Shown here in pieces: positions 1 to 10,416 of a stretch of 64,000 bases of DNA. The position numbers were made by a program, and so were the translations under genes. The stretch's first letter is position 1; the number at the start of each line of letters is the position of its first letter. The stretch lies in the NCBI GenBank assembly GCA_036417435.1, contig CM070910.1, positions 79,716,784 through 79,780,783 of the forward strand, written 5' to 3'. The notes below the pieces were generated by a model, which worked only from the letters and a program-made list of their open reading frames with translations, was not told the origin of the DNA and did not search any database. The stretch comes from Inia geoffrensis (lineage: Eukaryota > Chordata > Mammalia > Artiodactyla > Iniidae).

Positions 1-460
1 CAGACCAGTAGCAGCATAATGAGTGGATTTAGTTACGATGATTCTAAGTGAAATAAGTCACACAGAAAAAGAAACATCATAAGATATCACTAATACCGGG
101 AATGGAAACACGACTACGCATGAACTGCATTTCAAAACACAGCAGAGTCTCACATTTACAAAAGAAATTTATGCTTGCTTAAGGTCAAAGGAGAGTGGGG
201 AGGCTGCATAAAACCAGAGATTGACATTAGGACAGATACCATTCCATAAGCCAAATATATATTAGACAAGACCTACTCCTCGCTCAACCAAATCAACTCA
301 ACACCCCATATTCCATACCTAGGAATATACCTGACTGTGAAGAAACTTAAAACCCATACATTTATAGGTCTCCATAAGAAAATCACTTGTGTAGAGCAGC
401 ATACACACAGCAGTGTAAATAAGCTAAATCCCCTTATAAAAATAAATTTGAAAAAGAAAG
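1..460 (+). mobile_element. L1 ORF2 end and 3' UTR remnant (left-truncated by window edge)
   Basis: Positions 23-110 correspond to the last residues of L1 ORF2: the frame reads M-D-L-V-T-M-I-L-S-E-I-S-H-T-E-K, close to the MDLE..ILSEVSQTEK type ending of mammalian L1. Positions 110-460 follow the artiodactyl/cetacean L1 3' UTR, including the stretch around 'acaagacctact', the 'aatcactt..gtacagcagca' segment, 'cagtgtaaat' and the A-rich end 'aaaataaatttgaaaaag'. The family match is from memory of L1 sequences. It is non-functional. Confidence 0.75.
435..446 (+). promoter_or_regulatory. Retained L1 polyadenylation signal AATAAA overlapping a TATAAAA-like string
   Basis: The L1 3' end of each unit keeps AATAAA (441-446 here), immediately preceded by and overlapping TATAAAA (435-441). 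It recurs at this place in the units I checked. AATAAA is the expected L1 poly(A) signal; use as a polyadenylation site or as a promoter element is untested, and the TATA resemblance may be chance in an A/T-rich stretch. Confidence 0.3.
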
Positions 461-1245
461 CACAAGGACTGTGAAATAGAGAGAAATTCTTAAATAAGTC
501 CTTGAGGGCTTGCGAGAAATCTTGGATTTACCACCTCTACATCACCAGCTGTGGGAGAGATAAGGCTGGACACTTGGGACTGATACTATTGGTGAGGGAA
601 TGCAGACCCTCTGAGGTAATGGTGCATGATTCCCATTCCACGGGTCCCAAATCTCCACGTTTAAGGGAGTTATCCTTCAGCTAAAATATGCATGGAAAAC
701 CCAGAATATGGTCCACGAAGTGATCAGGCAAAATTTCTAAAATTCATCGCCATTTCCCCCCCCTGTTACTCGAGTTTGCCTTTCCAGATGCGATATTAAC
801 ATTCTCCCCAATTCGAGAGTCAGTGCCTTTGACCTCTTGCTTGGCACAGTTTGCAATTTCTGTGGAAGATGAGAAGGAATAAGGAGAACCAATGAGCGGC
901 TAACTCGATGTGTTTGGACGGGAACATTGAACGATGATTTCCCTACAGGAAGAAGAATTCACCAAAGGCTCAGCGTGCCATGCCGGCACGAGATTAGGGC
1001 CTGAAGCAATTATTCGGGTTTGCGGTCAGCTCACAAGAAAGCGAGTTGAGAAAAGGAGGTTTTTGGCACTGTAACTCACAATCCTGCGGAGTTCCAAATG
1101 ACCCCTATCATCCAAAAATTTATTGAAGGAAGACTGTGAAGAGGACTTGAACACGACACAGAATTGCAGAAAACAGATATCAGGTGGTAGATAAGAATTG
1201 CTCTGAAATCGTAGGAAAAGAGGCAGCAGTTCGACAGTGATGCAC
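461..1245. repeat. Non-L1 (unrecognised) half of the satellite unit
   Basis: This ~785-bp section, repeated in every unit, shows no L1 homology I can recognise on either strand. It carries a C-run of 7-8 bases near 756-764, one XhoI site (ctcgag) and one EcoRI site (gaattc), and several CpG-rich words around 770-1040. Short frames exist but begin at TTG/GTG and are unlike known proteins. Possible origins are an older or rearranged L1 part, another transposon, or unique DNA captured when the satellite formed. It has no assigned function. Confidence 0.7.
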
Positions 1246-1317
1246 TTGGCCAAAAAGGGCGTATGCGTTTTTTCCTGAATATATTCAGGAAAAAACGCAT
1301 ACGCCCTTTTTGGCCAA
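1246..1317. repeat. 72-bp perfect palindrome (36-bp arms, no spacer)
   Basis: Reading from TTGGCCAAAAAGGGCG to CGCCCTTTTTGGCCAA, the 72 bases equal their own reverse complement with the axis between 1281 and 1282 (centre GAATATATTC). The flanking bases do not extend it. The single-stranded form could fold into a 36-bp hairpin and the duplex could extrude a cruciform. It sits at the junction between the unrecognised half and the L1-derived half. Perfect versions recur in U1, U3, U4, U6-U10, U12, U15, U17, U18, U21, U23 and U25. Confidence 0.97.
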
Positions 1318-1840
1318 CCAAGCAAGCCTGCAATGGAAATCCGCACTACAAGGAAGTCTCACTTCCCACCGATCAAAAGGGCCCTCCGAAAAAAATGTAA
1401 AATCCAGAGAGGCAGGACAGGCCATGGAGAACCGGCAGCCTTGTTATGCTGATGGGCGGGATGTAAATTGCCAACAGCCACTCTGGAGAAGTGGATGGTG
1501 TTTCCTGGAACAAAGAAAAAACCAAGCTAGAGAGCCTAGGGCACTTCCACTTATGGTGCTATAGATTCGGAAAATTTAAATGAAAAAGACAGAGCCACAC
1601 CAAAGTTTGGGGCTGCTCTGTGTACGGGAACCTTGACTATGGTACAATTTCAATAGCCCAGAAAGAGAAAAATGGATATAGAAGTTGTGGTACATCCCTA
1701 CAATGGAATATCTCTCAACAATGAAATCAATGGCCATAGACCAGTAGCAGCATAATGAGTGGATTTAGTTACGATGATTCTAAGTGAAATAAGTCACACA
1801 GAAAAAGAAACATCATAAGATATCACTAATACCGGGAATT
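1310..1840 (+). pseudogene. Decayed L1 ORF2p C-terminal remnant
   Basis: An 84-codon open stretch (1310-1564, first codon TTG) still resembles the ORF2p C-terminal region: QPLWR at residues 56-60 followed by W-C-F-L and, near the end, A-L-P-L-M, matching the QPLWR..W.FL......A.PLLGI run of L1. Just before it, compensating indels have shifted the frame through the cysteine/histidine knuckle, so the C..C..H..C pattern is lost. After the stop at 1562-1564 the homology continues with stops and frame changes, for example TAG at 1679-1681 inside W-I-x-K-L-W-Y. It recurs in every unit and is not expected to make a working protein. Confidence 0.7.
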
Positions 1841-2196
1841 TAAACACGACTAAGCATGAACTGCATTTCAAAACACAGCAGAGTCTCACATTTACAAAAG
1901 AAATTTATGCTTGCTTAAGGTCAAAGGAGAGTGGGGAGGCTGCATAAAACCAGAGATTGACATTAGGACAGATACCATTCCATAAGACAAATATATATTA
2001 GACAAGACCTACTCCTCGCTCAACCAAATCGACTCAACACCCCATATTCCATACCTAGGAATATACCTGACTGTGAAGAAACTTAAAACCCATACATTTA
2101 TAGGTCTCCATAAGAAAATCACTTGTGTACAGCAGCATACACACAGCAGTGTAAAGAAGCTAAATCCCCTTATAAAAATAAATTTGAAAAAGAAAG
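1318..2196 (+). mobile_element. L1-derived half of the unit: ORF2 3' end plus 3' UTR (reference copy)
   Basis: Homology to mammalian LINE-1 starts at the right edge of the palindrome and runs for about 880 bp. Landmarks in order: 'cgcactacaagg..tctcacttcccacc' matching the ORF2 segment before the cysteine motif; 'ggatgtaaattgcc..cagccactctggagaa' encoding QPLWR; 'cacttccacttatggtgctata'; 'acaatttcaatagcc'; 'tggatatagaagttgtggtac' encoding W-I-stop-K-L-W-Y-I-P-T-M-E-Y (1673-1711); then the ORF2 C-terminus and the 3' UTR to an A-rich end near 2196. No reverse transcriptase or endonuclease domain is included, so the fragment could not mobilise itself. The same segment is present in all units. 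Confidence 0.8.
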
Positions 2197-3472
2197 CACA
2201 AGGACTGTGAAATAGAGAGAAATTCTTAAATAAGTCCTTGAGGGCTTGTGAGAAATCTTGGATTTACCACCTCTACATCACCAGCTGTGGGAGAGATAAG
2301 GCTGGACAGTTGGGACTGATACTATTGGTGAGGGAATGCAGACCCTCTGAGGTAATGGTGCATGATTCCTATTCCACGGGTCCCAAATCTCCACGTTTAA
2401 GGGAGTTGTCCTTCAGCTAAAATATGCATGGAAAACCCAGAATATGGTCCACGAAGTGATCAGGCAAAGTTTCTAAAATTAATCGCCATTTTCCCCCCCT
2501 CTTACTCGAGTTCGCCTTTCCAGATGCGATATTAACATTCTCCCCAATTCGAGAGTCAGTGCCTTTGACCTCTTGCTTGGCACAGTTTGCAATTTCTGTG
2601 GAAGATGAGCAGGAATAAGGAGAACCAATGAGCGGCTAACTCGATGTGTTTGGACGGGAACATTGAACGATGATTTCCCTACAGGAAGAAGAATTCACCA
2701 AAGGCTCAGCGTGCCATTCCGGAACGAGATTAGGGCCTGAAGCAATTATTCGGGTTTGCGGTCAGCTCACAAGAAAGCGAGTTGAGAAAAGGAGATTTTT
2801 GGCACTGTAACTCACAATCCTGCGGAGTTCCAAATGACCCCTATCATCCAAAAATTTATTGAAGGAAGGCTGTGAAGAGGACTTGAACACGACACAGAAT
2901 TGCAGAAAAGAGATATCAGGTGGTAGATAAGAATTGCTCTGAAATCGTAGGAAAAGAGGCTGCAGTTCGACAGTGATGCACTTGGCCAAAAAGGGCGTAT
3001 GCGTTTTTTCCTGAATATATTCATGAAAAAACGCATACGCCCTTTTTGGCCAACCAAGCAAGCCTGCAATGGAAATCCGCACTACAAGGAAGTCTCACTT
3101 CCCACCGATCAAAAGGGCCCTCCGAAAAAAATGTAAAATCCAGAGAGGCAGGACAGGCCATGGAGAACCGGCAGCCTTGTTATGCTGATGGGCGGGATGT
3201 AAATTGCCAACAGCCACTCTGGAGAAGTGAATGGTGTTTCCTGGAACAAAGAAAAAACCAAGCAAGAGAGCCTAGGGCACTTCCACTTATGGTGCTATAG
3301 ATTCGGAAAATTTAAATGAAAAAGACAGAGCCACACCAAAGTTTGGGGCTGCTCTGTGTAAGGGAACCTTGACTATGGTACAATTTCAATAGCCCAGAAA
3401 GAGAAAAATGGATATAGAAGTTGTGGTACATCCCTACAATGGAATATCACTCAACAATGAAATCAATGGCCA
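1737..3472. repeat. Satellite unit U2 (B type)
   Basis: Marks: ccgggaatttaaac near 1835, gtaaagaagc, gcttgtgag, gacagttg, tcctattcc, gggagttgtcc, attaatcgcc, cattccgg, aaggctgtg, gctgcagttcg and ccaagcaagag. The palindrome at 2982-3053 has one mismatch in the right arm (ttcatg for ttcagg). The matching unit is U22. Confidence 0.95.
2982..3053. repeat. Palindrome with one right-arm mismatch (ttcatg class)
   Basis: Same 72-bp inverted repeat with a G to T change four bases right of the central GAATATATTC-type core, so the left ttcctgaat no longer pairs fully. The same state occurs in U16, U19, U20, U22, U31, U32 and U33, and together with a left-arm change in U5, U26 and U30. Confidence 0.95.
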
Positions 3473-5208
3473 CAGACCAGTAGCAGCATAATGAGTGGAT
3501 TTAGTTACGATGATTCTAAGTGAAATAAGTCACACAGAAAAAGAAACATCATAAGATATCACTAATACCGGGAATGGAAACACGACTACGCATGAACTGC
3601 ATTTCAAAACACAGCAGAGTCTCACATTTACAAAAGAAATTTATGCTTGCTTAAGGTCAAAGGAGAGTGGGGAGGCTGCATAAAACCAGAGATTGACATT
3701 AGGACAGATACCATTCCATAAGACAAATATATATTAGACAAGACCTACTCCTCGCTCAAACAAATCGACTCAACACCCCATAATCCATACCTAGGAATAT
3801 ACCTGACTGTGAAGAAACTTAAAACCCATACATTTATAGGTCTCCATAAGAAAATCACTTGTGTACAGCAGCATACACACAGCAGTGTAAATAAGCTAAA
3901 TCCCCTTATAAAAATAAATTTGAAAAAGAAAGCACAAGAACTGTGAAATAGAGAGAAATTCTTAAATAAGTCCTTGAGGGCTTGCGAGAAATCTTGGATT
4001 TACCACCTCTACATCACCAGCTGTGGGAGAGATAAGGCTGGACACTTGGGACTGATACTATTGGTGAGGGAATGCAGACCCTCTGAGGTAATGGTGCATG
4101 ATTCCCATTCCACGGGTCCCAAATCTCCAGGTTTAAGGGAATTATCCTTCAGCTAAAATATGCATGGAAAACCCAGAAAATGGTCCACGAATTGATCAGG
4201 CAAAATTTCTAAAATTCATCGCCATTTTCCCCCCCTGTTACTCGAGTTCGCCTTTCCAGATGCGATATTAACATTCTCCCCACTTCGAGAGTCAGTGCCT
4301 TTGACCTCTTGCTTGGCACAGTTTGCAATTTCTGTGGAAGATGAGCAGGAATAAGGAGAACCAATGAGCGGCTAACTCGATATGTTTGGACGGGAACATT
4401 GAACGATGATTTCCCTACAGGAAGAAGAATTCACCAAAGGCTCACCGTGCCATGCCGGAACGAGATTAGGGCCTGAAGCAATTATTCGGGTTTGCGGTCA
4501 GCTCACAAGAAAGCGAGTTGAGAAAAGGAGATTTTTGGCACTGTAACTCACAATCCTGCGGAGTTCCAAATGACCCCTATCATCCAAAAATTTATTGAAG
4601 GAAGACTGTGAAGAGGACTTGAACACGACACAGAATTGCAGAAAACAGATATCAGGTGGTAGATAAGAATTGCTCTGAAATCGTAGGAAAAGAGGCAGCA
4701 GTTCGACAGTGATGCACTTGGCCAAAAAGGGCGTATGCGTTTTTTCCTGAATATATTCAGGAAAAAACGCATACGCCCTTTTTGGCCAACCAAGCAAGCC
4801 TGCAATGGAAATCCGCACTACAAGGAAGTCTCACTTCCCACCGATCAAAAGGGCCCTCCGAAAAAAATGTAAAATCCAGAGAGGCAGGACAGGCCATGGA
4901 GAACCGGCAGCCTTGTTATGCTGATGGGCGGGATGTAAATTGCCAACAGCCACTCTGGAGAAGTGGATGGTGTTTCCTGGAACAAAGAAAAAACCAAGCT
5001 AGAGAGCCTAGGGCACTTCCACTTATGGTGCTATAGATTCGGAAAATTTAAATGAAAAAGACAGAGCCACACCAAAGTTTCGGGCTGCTCTGTGTACGGG
5101 AACCTTGACTATGGTACAATTTCAATAGCCCAGAAAGAGAAAAATGGATATAAAAGTTGTGGTACATCCCTACAATGGAATAGCACTCAACAATGAAATC
5201 AATGGCCA
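3473..5208. repeat. Satellite unit U3
   Basis: Marks: ccataatcc, ccaggttt, cagaaaatggtccacgaatt near 4175, gatatgtttgg, ctcaccgtg, and at the end tttcgggctg, ataaaagttg and tagcactc. The palindrome at 4718-4789 is perfect. Its first half matches U23 and the whole is also close to U25. Confidence 0.95.
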
Positions 5209-6944
5209 CAGACCAGTAGCAGCATAATGAGTGGATTTAGTTACGATGATTCTAAGTGAAATAAGTCACACAGAAAAAGAAACATCATAAGATATCACTA
5301 ATACCGGGAATGGAAACACGACTACTCATGAACTGCATTTCAAAACACAGCAGAGTCTCACATTTACAAAAGAAATTTATGCTTGCTTAAGGTCAAAGGA
5401 GAGTGGGGAGGCTGCATAAAACCAGAGATTGACATTAGGACAGATACCATTCCATAAGACAAATATATATTAGACAAGACCTACTCCTCGCTCAAACAAA
5501 TGGACTCAACACCCCATAATCCATACCTAGGAATATACCTGACTGTGAAGAAACTTAAAACCCATACATTTATAGGTCTCCATAAGAAAATCACTTGTGT
5601 ACAGCAGCATACACACAGCAGTGTAAATAAGCTAAATCCCCTTATAAAAATAAATTTGAAAAAGAAAGCACAAGAACTGTGAAATAGAGAGAAATTCTTA
5701 AATAAGTCCTTGAGGGCTTGCGAGAAATCTTGGATTTACCACCTCTACATCACCAGCTGTGGGAGAGATAAGGCTGGACACTTGGGACTGATACTATTGG
5801 TGAGGGAATGCAGACCCTCTGAGGTAATGGTGCATGATTCCCATTCCACGGGTCCCAAATCTCCAGGTTTAAGGGAATTATCCTTCAGCTAAAATATGCA
5901 TGGAAAACCCAGAATATGGTCCACGAAGTGATCAGGCAAAGTTTCTAAAATTCATCGCCATTTTCCCCCCCTCTTACTCGAGTTCGCCTTTCCAGATGCG
6001 ATATTAACATTCTCCCCACTTCGAGAGTCAGTGCCTTTGACCTCTTGCTTGGCACAGTTTGCAATTTCTGTGGAAGATGAGCAGGAATAAGGAGAACCAA
6101 TGAGCGGCTAACTCGATATGTTTGGACGGGAACATTGAACGATGATTTCCCTACAGGAAGAAGAATTCACCAAAGGCTCACCGTGCCATGCCGGAACGAG
6201 ATTAGGGCCTGAAGCAATTATTCGGGTTTGCGGTCAGCTCACAAGAAAGCGAGTTGAGAAAAGGAGATTTTTGGCACTGTAACTCACAATCCTGCGGAGT
6301 TCCAAATGACCCCTATCATCCAAAAATTTATTGAAGGAAGACTGTGAAGAGGACTTGAACACGACACAGAATTGCAGAAAACAGATATCAGGTGGTAGAT
6401 AAGAATTGCTCTGAAATCGTAGGAAAAGAGGCAGCAGTTCGACAGTGATGCACTTGGCCAAAAAGGGCGTATGCGTTTTTTCCTGAATATATTCAGGAAA
6501 AAACGCATACGCCCTTTTTGGCCAACCAAGCAAGCCTGCAATGGAAATCCGCACTACAAGGAAGTCTCACTTCCCACCGATCAAAAGGGCCCTCCGAAAA
6601 AAATGTAAAATCCAGAGAGGCAGGACAGGCCATGGAGAACCGGCAGCCTTGTTATGCTGATGGGCGGGATGTAAATTGCCAACAGCCACTCTGGAGAAGT
6701 GGATGGTGTTTCCTGGAACAAAGAAAAAACCAAGCTAGAGAGCCTAGGGCACTTCCACTTATGGTGCTATAGATTCGGAAAATTTAAATGAAAAAGACAG
6801 AGCCACACCAAAGTTTCGGGCTGCTCTGTGTACGGGAACCTTGACTATGGTACAATTTCAATAGCCCAGAAAGAGAAAAATGGATATAAAAGTTGTGGTA
6901 CATCCCTACAATGGAATAGCACTCAACAATGAAATCAATGGCCA
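5209..6944. repeat. Satellite unit U4
   Basis: Close to U3, with gactactcatg and aaatggactc near 5500 as differences; keeps ccataatcc, ccaggttt, gatatgtttgg, ctcaccgtg, tttcgggctg and ataaaagttg. It has agaatatggtcc rather than the U3 agaaaatggtcc. The palindrome at 6454-6525 is perfect. Confidence 0.95.
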
Positions 6945-8680
6945 CAGACCAGTAGCAGCATAATGAGTGGATTTAGTTACGATGATTCTAAGTGAAATAA
7001 GTCACACAGAAAAAGAAACATCATAAGATATCACTAATACCGGGAATGGAAACACGACTACTCATGAACTGCATTTCAAAACACAGCAGAGTCTCACATT
7101 TACAAAAGAAATTTATGCTTGCTTAAGGTCAAAGGAGAGTGGGGAGGCTGCATAAAACCACAGATTGACATTAGGACAGATACCATTCCATAAGACAAAT
7201 ATATATTAGACAAGACCTACTCCTCGCTCAAACAAATCGACTCAACACCCCATATTCCATACCTAGGAATATACCTGACTGTGAAGAAACTTAAAACCCA
7301 TACATTTATAGGTCTCCATAAGAAAATCACTTGTGTACAGCAGCATACACACAGCAGTGTAAAGAAGCTAAATCCCCTTATAAAAATAAATTTGAAAAAG
7401 AAAGCACAAGGACTGTGAAATAGAGAGAAATTCTTAAATAAGTCCTTGAGGGCTTGTGAGAAATCTTGGATTTACCACCTCTACATCACCAGCTGTGGGA
7501 GAGATAAGGCTGGACAGTTGGGCCTGATACTATTGGTGAGGGAATGCAGACCCTCTGAGGTAATGGTGCATGATTCCTATTCCACGGGTCCCAAATCTCC
7601 ACGTTTAAGGGAGTTATCCTTCAGCTAAAATATGCATGGAAAACCCAGAATATGGTCCACGAAGTGATCAGGCAAAGTTTCTAAAATTCATCGCCATTTT
7701 CCCCCCCTCTTACTCGAGTTCGCCTTTCCAGATGCGATATTAACATTCTCCCCAATTCGAGAGTCAGTGCCTTTGACCTCTTGCTTGGCACAGTTTGCAA
7801 TTTCTGTGGAAGATGAGCAGGAATAAGGAGAACCAATGAGCGGCTAACTCGATGTGTTTGGACGGGAACATTGAACGATGATTTCCCTACAGGAAGAAGA
7901 ATTCACCAAAGGCTCAGCGTGCCATGCCGGAACGAGATTAGGGCCTGAAGCAATTATTCGGGTTTGCGGTCAGCTCACAAGAAAGCGAGTTGAGAAAAGG
8001 CGATTTTTGGCACTGTAACTCACAATCCTGCGGAGTTCCAAATGGCCCCTATCATCCAAAAATTTATTGAAGGAAGACTGTGAAGAGGACTTGAACACGA
8101 CACAGAATTGCAGAAAAGAGATATCAGGTGGTAGATAAGAATTGCTCTGAAATCGTAGGAAAAGAGGCAGCAGTTCGACAGTGATGCACTTGACCAAAAA
8201 GGGCGTATGCGTTTTTTCCTGAATATATTCATGAAAAAACGCATACGCCCTTTTTGGCCAACCAAGCAAGCCTGCAATGGAAATACGCACTACAAGGAAG
8301 TCTCACTTCCCACCGATCAAAAGGGCCCTCCGAAAAAAATGTAAAATCCAGAGAGGCAGGACAGGCCATGGAGAACCGGCAGCCTTGTTATGCTGATGGG
8401 CGGGATGTAAATTGCCAACAGCCACTCTGGAGAAATGAATGGTGTTTCCTGGAACAAAGAAAAAACCAAGCTAGAGAGCCTAGGGCACTTCCACTTATGG
8501 TGGTATAGATTTGGAAAATTTAAATGAAAAAGACAGAGCCACACCAAAGTTTGGGGCTGCTCTGTGTACGGGAACCTTGACTATGGTACAATTTCAATAG
8601 CCCAGAAAGAGAAAAATGGATATAGAAGTTGTGGTACATCCCTACAATGGAATATCACTCAACAATGAAATCAATGGCCA
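6945..8680. repeat. Satellite unit U5 (B type)
   Basis: Marks: gactactcatg, ccacagattg, gtaaagaag, gggcctgatac, aggcgattttt, aaatggcccc, gaaatacgcac, agaaatgaatgg and tggtggtatagatttgg. The palindrome at 8190-8261 has two mismatches, one per arm (ttgacc on the left, ttcatg on the right). The nearest relative is U26. Confidence 0.95.
8190..8261. repeat. Palindrome with a mismatch in each arm
   Basis: The left arm starts ttgacc (G to A) and the right arm has ttcatg; the two changes are not at paired positions, so they do not restore pairing. U26 and U30 carry the same pair of changes, and U24 has only the left one. Confidence 0.95.
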
Positions 8681-10416
8681 TAGACCAGTAGCAGCATAAT
8701 GAGTGGATTTAGTTATGATTATTCTAAGTGAAATAAGTCACACAGAAAAAGAAACATCATAAGATATCACTAATACCGGGAATGGAAACACGACTAAGCA
8801 TGAACTGCATTTCAAAACACAGCAGAGTCTCACATTTACAAAAGAAATTTATGCTTGCTTAAGGTCAAAGGAGAGTGGGGAGGCTGCATAAAACCAGAGA
8901 TTGACATTAGGACAGATACCATTCCATAAGACAAATATATATTAGACAAGACCTACTCCTCGCTCAAACAAATCGACTCAACACCCCATATTCCATACCT
9001 AGGAATATACCTGACTGTGAAGAAACTTAAAACCCATACATTTATAGGTCTCCATAAGAAAATCACTTGTGTACAGCAGCATACACACAGCAGTGTAAAG
9101 AAGCTAAATCCCCTTATAAAAATAAATTTGAAAAAGAAAGCACAAGGACTGTGAAATAGAGAGAAATTCTTAAATAAGTCCTTGAGGGCTTGTGAGAAAT
9201 CTTGGATTTACCACCTCTACATCACCAGCTGTGGGAGAGATAAGGCTGGACAGTTGGGACTGATACTATTGGTGAGGGAATGCAGACCCTCTGAGGTAAT
9301 GGTGCATGATTCCTATTCCACGGGTCCCAAATCTCCACGTTTAAGGGAGTTATCCTTCAGCTAAAATATGCATGGAAAACCCAGAATATGGTCCACGAAG
9401 TGATCAGGCAAAGTTTCTAAAATTCATCGCCATTTCCCCCCCCTGTTACTCGAGTTCGCCTTTCCAGATGCGATATTAACATTCTCCCCAATTCGAGAGT
9501 CATTGCCTTTGACCTCTTGCTTGGCACAGTTTGCAATTTCTGTGGAAGATGAGCAGGAATAAGGAGAACCAATGAGCGGCTAACTCGATGTGTTTGGACG
9601 GGCACATTGAACGATGATTTCCCTACAGGAAGAAGAATTCACCAAGGGCTCAGCGTGCTATGCCGGCACGAGATTAGGGCCTGAAGCAATTATTCGGGTT
9701 TGCGGTCAGCTCACAAGAAAGCGAGTTGAGAAAAGGAGATTTTTGGCACTGTAACTCACAATCCTGCGGAGTTCCAAATGACCCCTATCATCCAAAAATT
9801 TATTGAAGGAAGACTGTGAAGAGGACTTGAACACGACACAGAATTGCAGAAAACAGATATCAGGTGGTAGATAAGAATTGCTCTGAAATCGTAGGAAAAG
9901 AGGCAGCAGTTCGACAGTGATGCACTTGGCCAAAAAGGGCGTATGCGTTTTTTCCTGAATATATTCAGGAAAAAACGCATACGCCCTTTTTGGCCAACCA
10001 AGCAAGCCTGCAATGGAAATCCGCACTACAAGGAAGTCTCACTTCCCACCGATCAAAAGGGCCCTCCGAAAGAAATGTAAAATCCAGAGAAGCAGGACAG
10101 GCCATGGAAAACCGGCAGCCTTGTTATGCTGATGGGCGGGATGTAAATTGCCAACAGCCACTCTGGAGAAGTGGATGGTGTTTCCTGGAACAAAGAAAAA
10201 ACCAAGCTAGAGAGCCTTGGGCACTTCCACTTATGGTGCTATAGATTCGGAAAATTTAAATGAAAAAGACAGAGCCACACCAAAGTTTGGGGCTGCTCTG
10301 TGTACGGGAACCTTGACTATGGTACAACTTCAATAGCCCAGAAAGAGAAAAATGGATATAGAAGTTGTGGTACATCCCTACAATGGAATAGCACTCAACA
10401 ATGAAATCAATGGCCA
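8681..10416. repeat. Satellite unit U6 (B to A chimera)
   Basis: Begins like B units (gactaagc, gtaaagaag, gacagttg, tcctattcc) and switches between about 9370 and 9660 to A marks (gccggcacg, gaaaacag, perfect palindrome at 9926-9997). Private changes include agttatgattattc near 8712, gtgctatgcc near 9655 and gccttgggc near 10213. Its first part resembles U27. Confidence 0.93.

Larger units (their letters stand above)
1..1736. repeat. Satellite unit U1 (A type)
   Basis: Marked by aaatcaactc near 290, tgtagagcag near 390, gagaaggaa near 871, gccggcacg near 981 and aggaggttttt near 1055. It has a private gagtttgcc (CG to TG) near 774. The palindrome is perfect. Nearly all of these marks return in U21, 34,711 bp downstream. 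Confidence 0.95.

Noticed and set aside
629..645. CENP-B box in the unit
   Set aside because: The best site I found (attcccattccacgggt) has 7 of the 9 core bases of nTTCGnnnnAnnCGGGn and poor agreement with the full 17-bp box. No canonical box was seen on either strand of the reference unit, so a centromeric role cannot be argued from it.
502..684. Sixty-codon plus-strand frame repeated in every unit as a possible conserved small protein
   Set aside because: It starts at TTG, has no recognisable domain and repeats with the satellite period; sequence homogenisation explains its conservation.
749..765. C-run as a G-quadruplex or expandable tract
   Set aside because: It is a single run of 7-8 C, and the length change is mostly a T to C substitution beside it rather than expansion; one run cannot form an intramolecular quadruplex.
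1246..1317. Rho-independent terminator or bacterial inverted repeat
   Set aside because: The context is a mammalian satellite with L1 homology; the stem is 36 bp with no loop or following T-run, unlike a bacterial terminator.
1310..1564. Eighty-four-codon plus frame as an active gene
   Set aside because: It is a degraded L1 ORF2 C-terminal piece with a TTG first codon and a disrupted cysteine/histidine motif.
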